From Armillaria gallica (Eukaryota > Basidiomycota > Agaricomycetes > Agaricales > Physalacriaceae): DNA of 64,000 bases. This document shows, in pieces, positions 51,407 to 62,449 of the stretch (the first letter of the stretch is position 1; each line of letters opens with the position of its first letter). The stretch covers positions 5,084,001-5,148,000 of the forward strand of contig JBANDB010000003.1 of NCBI GenBank assembly GCA_037576215.1, given 5' to 3'. The translations under genes were made by a program, and so were the position numbers. The notes beneath the pieces are model-generated. The model saw only the letters and a program-made list of their open reading frames with translations. It had not been told where the DNA came from and searched no databases.

Positions 51407-54239
51407 TCAACGCTTCCCTTTTCTTTTCTTGGTTGGTTTTTTCTTCCGACGTGACGGAGATGGTTCGTCGGATATACCATCAGGGTCTCGCCTATCTTGT
51501 ACCTCGTTCCTGAGGTGACCGCTCTCCTCTTCTTCCGCGCCTTCCACGTAACCGACACCCATGAAGACCGGAGGTCCGCCGGCACCGCCATGAGCCAAGA
51601 AGCCTTGGGTCTTACTTCGTGTTCCGACACCCACGAAGATTTCGCTTTCAAGATTGTCTTCCTCGTCGCCATCAGCCTGGGCGAGTAATGACCGCTTATC
51701 CGCCTCCCATAACTCTTCGTCTAGAGTCAGTCTCCTTTGGGAAGTCCTTGAGATGGAAGAAGCCCGCGATTGCGATGCTACAGAGGTAGACGCCACGCTG
51801 CTACGACGAGAATGCTCCTGTAGCTTCTTCGCCTGAGCAACCTGCGCGAGAAACATGTCCTTCCCAGTCTGTCTCGATGCTGGACGACGAACGGGATCAT
51901 TTTCAGACTGAGAGGGTCGCAGCGCCAGCGGATCTTCGCTCGTCTCTTCAGGGGATGGGGGAGCAGGCGGGGGTCGAGATGGCCTATAAGGTGGCCGCGG
52001 TTTGCGAGGAGATGGCGCTGGTAGTGGGGACACAGGCGGACGCTTAGCGAACACATCCACAGAAGGTTTAGGCTTGTAAGGCGTCGCTGGCCGAGAAGGG
52101 GAAAGCGATTCTTCTCTTTCGTCATCCATATCGACGTCAGGATTGACCGATTCACCCCGAATCGGGACTTCGTAGTCGCGGAAGCTCGGTCTATTTTCCT
52201 CGGGCGGAGTGGACGGCGGAGCGTCATCTTGACTTATAATACCGTCATTATCTGAACAGAGAGAAGGTGTCTCGCCAAGATGGGTGCGTTGTATAGGTCG
52301 TGGAATGCGTGACGGTGGCGGGCAAGGTTGTGGTTTCGACGAAAACAGAGGAATGGCCGCTGTGTTCTCGGTTGTAAGAGAAGTTGAATTAGACAACGAA
52401 GCAAAGCTAGAATCAGACGAAGATGCAATAGAACGCTTTTTGACAGCTGCGTCTAGGGATGATTGAGAAAGTGCGCTAATGTACATGGAAAGTAGTTTCT
52501 CACCTGATTCGTCCTGTAGGGGATTTTCGCTGTCATTCCGCTTCCTCTTTGCACCTGTAGGAATAGCATCACCGTCACCGCGATTCCTGAGAGAAGACAA
52601 GAGAGTAGACGACAGGGAAGTGTTTGAAGACGTAGACGAGTATAGACTGTCTATCCGCTGCGATAATCTACTGCTAGTAGAAAAGCTTCTATCTCTGAGG
52701 GATTCGCTACTTTCACGACGAGAAACAGGCGCCGAAGGACCATTAGATACTTTCCTGAGGCGCACTGTTTTCATTTCGTTCAAGAACGCAGCCATATTAT
52801 CTGGTGTGACGCCGACGGTTGGCATGCCTTGTCTTCGTGGAGCATATGAAGGATTTATAGGTGCCTCAGTAGGCATTGGCGCGGGTTTTAATGATGCTCT
52901 TGCTGAAGCAAAAAGTGGTGTACCAATTGCTGTTGGTGCTCGTGTGTTGAAAGAACCCGGAGGTGGCGGCGGCGGCGGAGGTGGGGGTGGTGGCGGAGGG
53001 AAGGAGAGGGACGGTGTAGAATTTGTGGGTCTTCGAGAGAGCTAGACACAATAACTTTATTAACGTCCAACATGAAAGAAATGGAAGTTGGTACCTCATC
53101 TTTTAATCTCATGATCTCCTCTTCTAGCATTCGTATTCGTTCCTTGTCACTATTCTTTTCTTTCTCTACATCCCGGGCATCTGCTTCAGTAGCCCTACGC
53201 TTTTCATTTCTACGCTGTTCCTCCCGTGCAGCTACAAGCTCCCGTTCTTTACCTCGAACCCGAATATGTCCCGAGGTGTCTCCATCCATAAAGTCATCAA
53301 CGGCGCGTCCTTTGCCTTTGGCACTGGCACTTATGCGCGGGGGGTACTCATCGTCATCGTCGTCACTGTCATCAGATACGCAAAAAGACCCTCCGTCTAC
53401 GGATGCATTTCGATAAACGAGTGGCCGCGCAAAAGACTGACCGGCCGAGCGTTGGGGTGAGGTTTTGGGGAGGAGGATGGAGGGATCCGCGTGGTCCCTC
53501 TCAACACGAAACCGATCAACCGCTGCCTTAACAGAAGGCGCCATTGGCGGGCGAGACTGTGAAGGACCAGGTTCGTCGACCGGTCGGGTAGGAGTTGGAC
53601 TGGCGACATTGGGTTTGAACCGTACATGTCGTTCATTTAGGCTTTCCGGAACAAGTGACGGAGAGCGAGGAAACAGGGATCCTGGCATGGTGATCGACGG
53701 TCTACGACGGAGAGCAGCTGGAAGAGGAGGTGGTGATGGTGATGGTGAAGTGGAGTGCTCAGATGCCGAAAGTACTGTTAATTTGACGTGAGCCCAACAT
53801 TATTGCCGTAACACCAGGCGTACCTTCATCTACGTAGTCTGTATATTTGGCCTTTTGTTTGACGCGTTTCTTGGAATTTGGTATGGATTTTGCACGGGCC
53901 AGCTCGCGCCGGTGTTGACGTTCATGTTTACGCCCACCACTGAGGCTATCGTTGCCGCCCAAGGTATATTCGACCTCTTGAGAAAGGTTGGTCCTGCGAG
54001 ATGTGATACGGGCCCTGGGCGCCTCGTCGACGCGTGATTCGGCAGGCCGGTCTTGATGCTGCCAAGAATAAAAACGAAAAGGCAAGTTAACTTAATGGCC
54101 TCGAGGGGAAGAAAGCGCTGCGGCGCACCAGCGTGACTGTCCCTCCAGTGGCATTGGTAATAAAAGCGTCGACTTCGTTCGATATGTAGTGGAAAACGCC
54201 AGATAGAAGTCCTGATGAAGGAGGGTTTCGCTCGCCCAT
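51407..54239 (-). CDS. Polyproline / WH2-like cytoskeletal protein (unnamed)
   Basis: Starts MGERNPPSSGLLSGVFHYIS with an amphipathic N-terminal helix (EVDAFITNATGG). Exon 2 carries RKHERQHRRELARAKSIPNS and KKRVKQKAKYTDYVDE. After an intron ending near 53776 the frame leads into MPGSLFPRSPSLVPESLNER. A Glu/Arg coiled coil (about 53270-53095, ending EEEIMRLKDE) precedes a run of about 14 prolines and then DNMAAFLNEMKTVRLRKV, which resembles a WH2 actin-binding helix with its LRKV tail. The C-terminal 450 residues are disordered, with an acidic LDEELWEADKRSLLAQ segment and a basic KKKPTKKRKGKR end. I do not recognise a named family; polyproline plus WH2-like suggests actin nucleation or membrane-actin scaffolding (inference). 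Confidence 0.75.
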
Positions 54240-54347
54240 TGGCGATGGTGGTGGTAAAGTGTGGACGGTCTTGGTAAACACACAAAAACACTGAACAAAC
54301 CTATCGCTGACAAATCACCTGATCCAGCGTCTTGACCTTCAACCACC
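54240..54347. promoter_or_regulatory. 108-bp divergent promoter
   Basis: Starts of the WH2-like gene (minus, 54239) and the Nudix gene (plus, 54348) are only 108 bp apart, so the two 5' UTRs and core promoters must overlap or be very short. Confidence 0.6.
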
Positions 54348-55331
54348 ATGTCGCTTTCGGATTGGACAGATTGGAATCAGGCTGCCGTCGCTCGTCTCAA
54401 GAGCCATGGAATCCAGAACATAGATCTGTCCGTCACCTACCTTATGTTATCTCTATTGCAGAAAGTACCAATATATTTACCAGTTCAACTTTCCCTTCGT
54501 CGTCACTCGCCGCTGTTCTTGTGCTTCTCTACGAGGATGTTGGTCAATTGCGCGTACTGTTGACGACTCGGTCTAAACTGTTGAGGACTCATGCCGGGCA
54601 GACCGCTCTGCCAGGTGGTAGGGTAGACGATACTGACAAGGATCTTACCCATACAGCCGTAAGCTTTTTTTCTGCTTCTCCAAATGATTGGTACTCACGT
54701 GTGGATTACAAGTATAGAGAAGCGCACGAGGAAGTCGGCCTTCCATTAGATTGCCCTCACATCCAAACGCTGTGTACCTTCGAACCATTCCTGTCACTTC
54801 ATAGACTGCTTGTCACCCCGGTCGTTGCCCTGCTGACTGACAACAGCATACTGGAAGGACTAACCGCTTCTGAAGGCGAAGTGTCTCGTATATTTAGTCA
54901 TCCGCTCGAAGCCCTCCTTGATCCGATGATTGTGAAAGATGACGCCTTAGCTGCGTTCGGTTCCGAAGACTGGTTCTATGAAAACGAACTCCATGCAAGT
55001 GACAATCTTCTGCAAAAACATGATACCTTTTTGACATATTTACCAGAATACGACTGACTCGTTGGTTCCACTCTTGGGGAATTCACCGTATCGTATGCAC
55101 CGATTCCGAAGTACTGCGTCACCCGTTAAAGGTCTTACCTCGGATATTCTCGTATGTTGTTCTTCAGTGATAGGTCTTCATCCCATCATATCATCCCAGA
55201 TTTCTATCGCCCAACTCGCTTTTGATAAACAGCCGACGTACGAACGCTACGCCCCTGGACAGCCCCACGGATTTCGAGAAATAATCGCTATTGTTCAAGA
55301 ACAAATGCCGTCAAACGCGAAGTCTGCATAG
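54348..55331 (+). CDS. PCD1: Nudix hydrolase, CoA pyrophosphatase (PCD1-type)
   Basis: Peroxisomal-type hydrolase of CoA and oxidised CoA. Starts MSLSDWTDWNQAAVARLKSH. After an intron with GTCCGT donor the frame continues STFPSSSLAAVLVLLYEDVG, LRTHAGQTALPGGRVDDTDK and, across an intron, the Nudix box end YREAHEEVGLPLDCPHIQ. The UPF0035-type CoA signature upstream (HAGQTALPGGR) is present. The C-terminal part requires a GC-AG intron (54995-55046) to join GSEDWFYENELH to NTTDSLVPLLGNSPYRMHRF, then TASPVKGLTSDIL and RYAPGQPHGFREI. It ends NAKSA without a clear PTS1. All Nudix catalytic Glu residues are visible. Confidence 0.9.
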
Positions 55332-55574
55332 AGGTGCATGTACTATGTTTTTAGAATTAAGCGATCTTTTGTACTAGACCCGGTGTGAAGGTTTTCATGA
55401 TGCCTTGGTTCAATTGCATCTCAAAAGCTGTCCTAGCATGTATGAAGAACTTGTTGCAATTCAAACGTGGCAAGGCGAAACAGGTCCGGTTGAGTTGATA
55501 GAAAAACGACTATGCAGAACACATGTTACGGTGAGGAACAAGGATGCAATTAAAGGAGATCCGAACAATTTCGG

Positions 55575-56084
55575 TCACTGCACTTGTTGCGTCTTGGTCG
55601 CCATCAACACTAGAATTATCGCAAACGGCTGTGGACCACTCACTACCCCCACTTTTTTCCTGTACGCCGCGGACATGAGAAGAAATTTTCTAAGGTTCTC
55701 GAGCCGTTCTTGAAGTCGGTGGCGTTCTTTCTCCAGAGCAGCGTTCTCGCTGTAGACAACGTCAAGCATATTTCTCAAAGCCTCTGCTTCAATCTCCAAC
55801 AGCGCGTCAGAGGAATTCTCCATCGGCAATGAACTGCTGTGGGAAGGATGTTCCGGAACTGCACTGCATGGGCGAACTTTCTGTCTCCAAGGTGCCGGTG
55901 AAAATGAGGATATCATCTCGTTCACAATGCTAGCGCTATGCTGTGGATATTTGATGGTGGCTGTCGGGGACAGATTTCTTCCATTTTCCTTGTCTCGCCG
56001 CGTGACTGCAGATGGTGCGCGCTCAGTATCAGCACAAGCTTGAAGTCTCCGATGGTACAGACAGCTGGGGTCGGGTTGGAACAT
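55575..56084 (-). CDS. Small coiled-coil protein, unrecognised
   Basis: ORF of 169 residues starting MFQPDPSCLYHRRLQACADT. The centre (about residues 95-135) is a heptad-like helix, EIEAEALRNMLDVVYSENAA and ERHRLQERLENLRK. The end may be shortened by splicing at GTAGTGAGT, which also leads to a prompt stop. No family is recognised. It converges on the Nudix gene, leaving about 240 bp. Coding status rests only on the open frame and the coiled-coil pattern. Confidence 0.45.
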   Translation of the reverse strand: MFQPDPSCLYHRRLQACADTERAPSAVTRRDKENGRNLSPTATIKYPQHSASIVNEMISSFSPAPWRQKVRPCSAVPEHPSHSSSLPMENSSDALLEIEAEALRNMLDVVYSENAALEKERHRLQERLENLRKFLLMSAAYRKKVGVVSGPQPFAIILVLMATKTQQVQ

Positions 56085-57136
56085 CGCAAACGAAATTGGG
56101 AAGGGGGATATGGGGCAAGGCGAGCTTTATGCTTCTCGAATCATACATGACGTACTTATATATTCCACCGGGCACGGTTAATGAGCTAGCTTAAATCTAG
56201 CTTCTTGCACAATCTGGTCCGGATTGATGGATTGATGGTGGTCCTGGCACGGTGGATGGGAATGAAAACTTCGTTCACACGGTAATAGTTACGGTTATTC
56301 TTCTCTTCTTCTTCGTACTTACGTGTTGTTCAGAAGGAACAAAGACTGAGCCTAATAGTAGGAATAATTAGCCCCTGAAAACGCGTCGCGTCCGTTGATC
56401 TCAATTACTGTTGTCTTCATCTCCCTGATATGTTGTGTACGTGGGAAACGTCGTAAGCTTTCACCGACATCAGGATACCATCTCTGTATTCATGACGATC
56501 CGTGCAATAAGAAATGTGTTTTCGATCTCTCTGAATTAGCAACTTGGCGCAACTTGGCGAATGTGGCGAGGCTCCTCTCCTCTTGCAAGTTGGCTGGCTC
56601 TTTCGTCCGTGCACCACGCTCATATTGGATACTTGAAGGAAGGAAGGAAGTTGGTTTATTATCGTGGCTCCTTAACAGAACGTAACGACGACAGTGCTAC
56701 AGAGAGCTATTACTCTGACCCGGGACCACCTATTTCACGCTCTGCCGCTTACTACTCTCCGCTGCCAAGGCAATTGAAGCTGACGGAGAATATCTGACTC
56801 AGGGACCTGTAAGACTTTAGAATGAATATCGGCGGATACTCAGGAATTTCAAGTTCACTTCGGATTCGCTTTTTGATTGGCTTCGGAGTGTGTAAGCTAT
56901 GACGACAGCGGGCGGCACGTGGCGGTGCTATCCCTTACAGTGACCACCACGAACCACATATCCCCAACAAACGCAGCATCATTCTGCTGCGCTCTGCTCT
57001 GCCCCGATCACGTCCATTACATTCTTACTCAATAACCACCACCATCTACGTCCTCTACCGAGCTAGAGAGGCCCGGCAAACATTTCCAACAACGTTTTTC
57101 AACATACGACATTAACGACCGTAAAGCCACATCATC
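56085..57136. other. Divergent intergenic region, no gene seen
   Basis: About 1 kb. A frame open at 56395-56685 has no family features. The last 150 bp are C-rich with CCACCACCATC, likely the 5' UTR of the next gene. Confidence 0.45.
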
Positions 57137-58740
57137 ATGCCCGTTCTCGACAAGATTAAAGACGGTTTCGGGAGGATCTTACCCTCAGGTGGTGGCAGGA
57201 AGCATTCGATACCACCACTATCGTCTACAGGGATATCGAGCTTGGGCAACGGAGGGATAGGGCATGCGAGATTTGAGGACGACGTGAGTATTGGCCACCA
57301 TTTTGACCCTAGTTTCCTTTCACCTGTCGCTGCGCCGGACATGATGCCTGCCAAAACGTAACATGAACCCAAGGAATACAACTATACGATTACATAAGCG
57401 TTCATGTTTCTTCCTCTCCACCTGCAGTAAGCTGCATGGGCGAGGGCACTAGCGCACTCGTATTCCTACTCTTTGTTCCCCTTGTATGGGTTCTCTGGCT
57501 CTACGTTCGCATCGTTTTCTTCTGTTTTAACCCCTTTAGCTGTGCCATGTACTGACCCGACGCGTAGATGATCATCTCTAAACCAGCCATCGTATTCCAT
57601 GCTTCCCAAATATTCTTCAACTTCCTAGCGATGGCGTGCTTTGCTAGCGTCGCTTCCTTCCAGGCAAAGTACAAAGTGGGACCCTGTGAGTCGAGGGCAC
57701 TGACGCGTCGTGGGACCGCGTGTAACTAACACTCTTCCCCGCAGCCGGTCTGTCGTCCTTCACGCTTTTCCTCACTGTTCTAGGCATGCTTGTCGCGTCA
57801 TTCATGCTGGCAGTTCCTGTGATATACGAAAAATACGATAAACTTGCAACCTTGGCCCGCGCGATGAAGGTGCCGAGAGTGAGCTTCATACTGACGGGGG
57901 CAGAAACATCTCTCAGTTTATTGATTGCGTGTGTATCCAACCAAAACTCCGTTATTTACTCAATTGACCCTGGTTTAGATTTATTGTTACCATCTCAGCG
58001 TGGACCGAAGCCGGGTGCAAAAATGCTGACAATGACCCTAATGCTGACAAGGGAGATGACTTCAAGAATGGCCTCCCGGGTTGGTGTAGTACCAAGAAGG
58101 CCGGCGCCATCTTCCTGTGGCTTGCCTTTGGTACGTGTTTTGTCCTTATGATGTTTGTTTCCGCTTTTACTGATCTCAATGCGCAGTCTTTTGGATAGCT
58201 TCCCTGGGACTTTTGATTTGGGATTGGAGAAAAAGCGGCGGACGGCCTTTGAGAGGAAGGAAACCTCAGGACGAACCTTTTGCTCCTCCAATGGACCATG
58301 AGTCTGTCACTCAGTATGATGAGGACGACGACGACACTTCCAACATCGTTCATCATGCACAGCCAGCCGGCGGCGTCACGTCCCAGGATCCATTTTCGGA
58401 TACCAACCGATACAGTGGGGCCAGTGCCCAACGACCAACATCAACGGCATATTCAGGCCGACCGAGTATGGATCAATACGGAGCGTTTTCTGATCCCGCA
58501 CCAAGTGGATACTCTGCTGGGTATAGCGCGTCGCCGTACACTAGTACCACAACGCCTGGTTCGTTCGTGCCGGTGTTGCCTGAGCCTGATTTGGGTCCTC
58601 AAGTCAGTCGAACGATGCAGTACGCCGACCCATATGCCAAGGTGAAGGCCACGCTTGGCTCAGGTCAGCAACCCGCCTCCCAGTATGGGGGATCAACACC
58701 ACCTAATTATGATGCTTATGGTGGTGGGGGTTATCGGTAG
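57137..58740 (+). CDS. Four-TM MARVEL-like membrane protein with Tyr/Gly/Ser tail
   Basis: Starts MPVLDKIKDGFGRILPSGGG. Exons rebuild GTSALVFLLFVPLVWVLWLY, a second hydrophobic stretch IFFNFLAMACFASVASFQAK, SSFTLFLTVLGMLVASFMLA with VPVIYEKYDKLATLARAMKV, TSLSLLIAFIVTISAWTEAG, and KAGAIFLWLAFVFWIASLGL followed by LIWDWRKSG. The loop before the last TM has paired cysteines (GCKNADNDPN...GWCSTKK). The cytoplasmic tail is rich in Tyr, Ser and Gly and ends DAYGGGGYR. The four-helix layout with a polar tail fits the MARVEL group, which shapes plasma-membrane domains; no name is assigned. Exon edges in the first 300 bp are uncertain. Confidence 0.75.
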
Positions 58741-59369
58741 ATACTGTACCAGATGGAAGTATGTACACATACTAATACCTTGACGGACTGATAATAGTCT
58801 TCGCTCTATTTTACTTACTCTTTCTTCTTTTTTGTCTTGTTTCAATTTTCAACGAGGTGTACACCTAATAACTTATTGTGATATATTGATTATCAACTGC
58901 AGGGCTGGAACCCAGGTACTGAAGATCGCACCTCTCCGATGGAGCGGGACCTGGCGGGACCGACACGTTCTTTTCTGCCGACAGACTATTCGGCGCTGTG
59001 ATTTTCCTTCGACTCCAGAGGAAATGCTTGCTATGTCATGGTTGTTGATTGGATATGCAAAGATCCTGCAACGCGTTCCTTGCTTTCAATGTAGAGTGGC
59101 ATGGTTCACTGACGATAGAAAATTCCTTGATTGGTTTTTTCGACGATGCATGGGTTACTATTCTCCGGCTCTGTGCTCACCTAGTTGCTATCTACTGCAT
59201 TCTAGTATTTATCCTTTTCGGCTGGTACTCCCCCTATACTCTTCCGCCTCGGATTTTACCTCAGGCTCTCGGCTCGCGGAACCCCCTTTCTCATGTATGT
59301 CTAGGATACCTCTGTTCTAACCAAATTCAGAAGTATGCTCATTGCCTTCCCAGCCGTCGTTCCGTGGGT
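58741..59369. other. Intergenic region, no gene seen
   Basis: About 630 bp. A frame open at 58832-59320 lacks any recognisable domain and a credible start. Confidence 0.4.
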
Positions 59370-59376
59370 ATAAAAG
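59370..59376 (+). promoter_or_regulatory. TATA box of the old yellow enzyme relic
   Basis: TATAAAA lies just before the former start region of the old yellow enzyme pseudogene, so the core promoter survived the coding decay. Confidence 0.5.
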
Positions 59377-59394
59377 ATAGCTGCAGTTCTATGT

Positions 59395-60410
59395 TTGAAC
59401 TTCATAACGTCGGACCCCCAACTTGACACGCTCTTCCAACCTCTTCAGCTTGGGTTCATCACGCTCAAGAACAGGGTGTTCATGTCATCCATGACGCGTA
59501 ACCGTTCGCATCCTACCAATGTTTCTAATGAGGCGCCGATCTCATTATTGCTGAAGGAAATTTCATTTCCCAACAAGGGTATGTGTTTTATGTCTCTGGC
59601 GATCATAGTGTAGTCTCGTTACCATCCTGTATATGAAGCACTATCAATGCCAAGAATGCTGGCTTCGATGGCGTGGAAATTCACGCTGTCAACGGTTACT
59701 TGATACCTCAGGTACTTTTGGTTTTTCTCTTTGATTTTATGTGAAGGTCAATTGTATGATATCAGTTCCTCGACAGTACCTCAAATTATCGTACGGACGA
59801 GTGGGGTGGCAGCATCGAGAATCGTTCTCGATTCGGTCTTGAGGTCCTCATGACAGTCATCGACGTATGGGGGGCCGATAGGGTAGGTATTAAGCTCAAT
59901 CCCACCGGGGGATATAACGACGTCGGGTATGTATCCAATTCCAACAACCCAAGTAGCTCTTTCTTACTTGTTTACGACAGAATGCCTTTGGAAGAAACCT
60001 TACAGACGTTCAATTACTTCATCTCCGAAATCGACAGACTCAAAATCGCTTATGTCACTCTGGTACGATACGCAGAGTTCCTCGACCCTATCATCGACGG
60101 GAGCCATCGCGCCATCAAGCAAGACGTCATATCCACGTACACGCCTCTGTTGAAGAATGCACTGGTATTCAGGGATGCTGCGTTCACGGTGGAAGAGGCC
60201 GCGCGGTATGTATCCGAGGGAAAGCTTGCGGGTGTGTTTTTTGGCGTACCGTGGATTGCCCATCCGGATTGTGCGAAGCGGCTGCAGTATGGGAAGCCGT
60301 TGGATGGACATTTGGATTTTACTACTTTGTATGGCCTTGGGAGGGACGTAGAGACTGAGAAGAAAGTGTACATTGATTATCAGCCTGCGAAGTATCGACC
60401 CGGGAAGTAA
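59395..60410 (+). pseudogene. Old yellow enzyme (NADH:flavin oxidoreductase) pseudogene
   Basis: FMN-dependent ene-reductase relic. The N-terminus LDTLFQPLQLGFITLKNRVF and SSMTRNRSHPTNVSNE is normal. The frame then shifts: a second frame continues GADLIIAEGNFISQQG, after which the whole stretch up to the HxxN motif is missing. The 3' half is intact: INAKNAGFDGVEIHAVNGYL (catalytic His/Asn), SNYRTDEWGGSIENRSRFGL, DRVGIKLNPTGGYND, and the end TEKKVYIDYQPAKYRPGK. No ATG is in frame upstream of the first segment (TTG only). About 150 residues of FMN- and substrate-binding core are gone, so the product cannot be functional. The break is described only; no repaired form is given. Confidence 0.88.
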
Positions 60411-62449
60411 GTAATACAATAGCAAGAGCATGAGCACTGACTGTGCAGATATAAAGTCATCAAAGTTGATATCTCCGTCATCATTTTCTTCCAGTTCTAC
60501 TGCAATCTTCACATATAGGCTTGAAGGCAACGTGGTCAAACGGGCTTCAAACGTCGATTTCTGTTTATCATTCGCACCCGTTTATCCTCTTTTCAATGGA
60601 CGCCGGCTTCCTTCTAGCTCCTTGAAGAGAATCCCCGTCTCGGAGAAACTACCTGTTCCTGACGAAATCCTTAGTCTGCTTCGCTTCGACGAAGACCTTG
60701 ATGACGGTGGCGATGAGGCAGCTGCATCAGACTCAGGCAGAGAATGAGAATTCTTTGATGCGTCGAAGCACATCTATCATGACCACACGTAAGCTCTTCA
60801 AAAAGCCGTTGGACTCTTTCTGGAAAGAGTAACAAATTTACTAGACTATATACCCAATAGCAAGTAAAAGAAACGCTCAGACATTATGTAGATATAGGGA
60901 ATCGAACCCCACCGCAAAGTAGCAGCATCGGCCGTTACGCCATTATTCTTGATGTAGGTAGACACCGTTGCAGAACAGCTGTGACCACAACGTACCCCCA
61001 ATGCGACGAGGATTATCTCCCAGAGTCTACTGAGCGGTATGACAACCTTCGACAAGGGGCCGAGGCAAATAATCATTGTGGTTCTTTTGTATCCATCACA
61101 ACTGTGATAGGCTGTGATTGGGCGACAACTTTGCACGTAGGATCGGCGGCGATAGACACTGAGTACAGTGGAGGTGAACAATAAAGTCCTTTCAATCGGA
61201 CTTCAATCCTGCCTTGCACTCCGACTATGCTCGCGTAGGAGTGAGTACGACAAAGTGTGTATCGTCTGTCTGTCTACGAGAGACCACGACAAAGTTACTT
61301 CCTAGGTCTACTTCAAATGTGCTTGAGTTGTCCATTGAGACTCGAAGACGCAAAAGAGGTAGTTGTTGTGGTATGTGTAAGCAAGTACACTGAGATACTC
61401 AGAACAGAGACGCGGCGAATGATAAAGTCCACATCCATAGCATTACCCCCCGTGAATGACCATGTTTTCCACTGAGCAGTGCTCAATATGTCGGTCGTCG
61501 TGCTGGTGGTAGACGCTCAGTACAGCGAAGAGATAGGCAACGAAGTACTCACAGTCAGATGTACTGCCCCCAGTGTAAGATCTCGTTCTCCAACCAATTG
61601 TAGTTCCTGCTGCCGCCGTCGTTGCGGCCGCTTGTGATCGACATCGCTATATGAATCGTCTCTAGCTTGAACGGAACTTGTCAAGAGGGCGGAAACCGCG
61701 TGGTAACTGAGAAACGCAAGTGAACGAATGTGCGGGAGGGTAGACGAGGATGATTTGTCTGGATGATTTGGGGCGATTTCGCAGTCCTTTTGTATCCTTT
61801 CGGCTACAAAAAATTGCGGTGTAAATGGCTATATCGACCAACAGATGTGCTTGAGGAACTTCACATTGAAACATCGCCAAGACCTACGAAGTGTTCACGA
61901 AATACAGGGCAGACCGCAACGTCAGTCAGAAGAAGGGAAAGAGTCGCCAAGGAAGACAATCGGTAGCCAACGGTAACTATTCGCCTCAAGAGACATAAAT
62001 ATGGTATTGAACTTCCGCCTCCGACTTGCTAGCTGCACCTCTGAGAATCTTTTTCTCACGCTTCCGATCCTTCTTCCATGAACCACTGGACGTTTCCTCA
62101 TTGATGCTTGCTAGCGATCAGCCTGCTCGCATTTTTTACAAGTTCCTAAGCCAATTGTCAAGTACTCGAAACCATTTGGCCGGCTCAGCGTGTTCAGATT
62201 GGGTTCAGATCTGATTCTGCGAATGTGAACAGCCTGAGTACTACATTTTCGTTTTTTCATTACTAAATGGCAACGTCGCGTCACAGAATTCGAATTTCTA
62301 TCTCAACTATCAGTAGGAGGTCTACCTTCTCCACCATGAATGATAAGCGAACGGAGAAACTCATCGCGAGCACACTTTGACGGTCTCGACGCAACATTTC
62401 ACACTAATACATTGTTCAGAAATCGGCCAAAGATGGATCATACGAGGCT
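60411..62449. other. Gene-poor tract with a tRNA-like fragment
   Basis: About 2 kb without an assignable gene. An ORF at 60430-60747 (105 codons, Ser/Asp-rich end) has no recognised features. At about 60890-60945 on the minus strand there is a tRNA T-arm/B-box-like sequence but no matching acceptor stem. The last 200 bp may contain 5' exons of the MYND gene. Confidence 0.4.
60893..60925 (-). other. Possible tRNA-derived fragment (B-box / T-arm)
   Basis: On the minus strand the sequence reads GGTGGGGTTCGATTCCC, with a T-arm stem around TTCGATT. A complementary 5' acceptor strand is not found upstream, so it is not a complete tRNA; a tRNA relic or SINE head is possible. Confidence 0.3.

Noticed and set aside
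55020..55061. Premature stop in the Nudix gene after TYLPEYD.
   Set aside because: This frame reads into an intron. A GC-AG intron at 54995-55046 joins ELH to NTTDSLVPL and continues into the conserved RMHRFRS segment.
58832..59320. 162-codon frame between the MARVEL-like gene and the old yellow enzyme relic.
   Set aside because: Cys/Trp/Phe-rich random-looking composition, no recognisable domain, no splice-supported extension.
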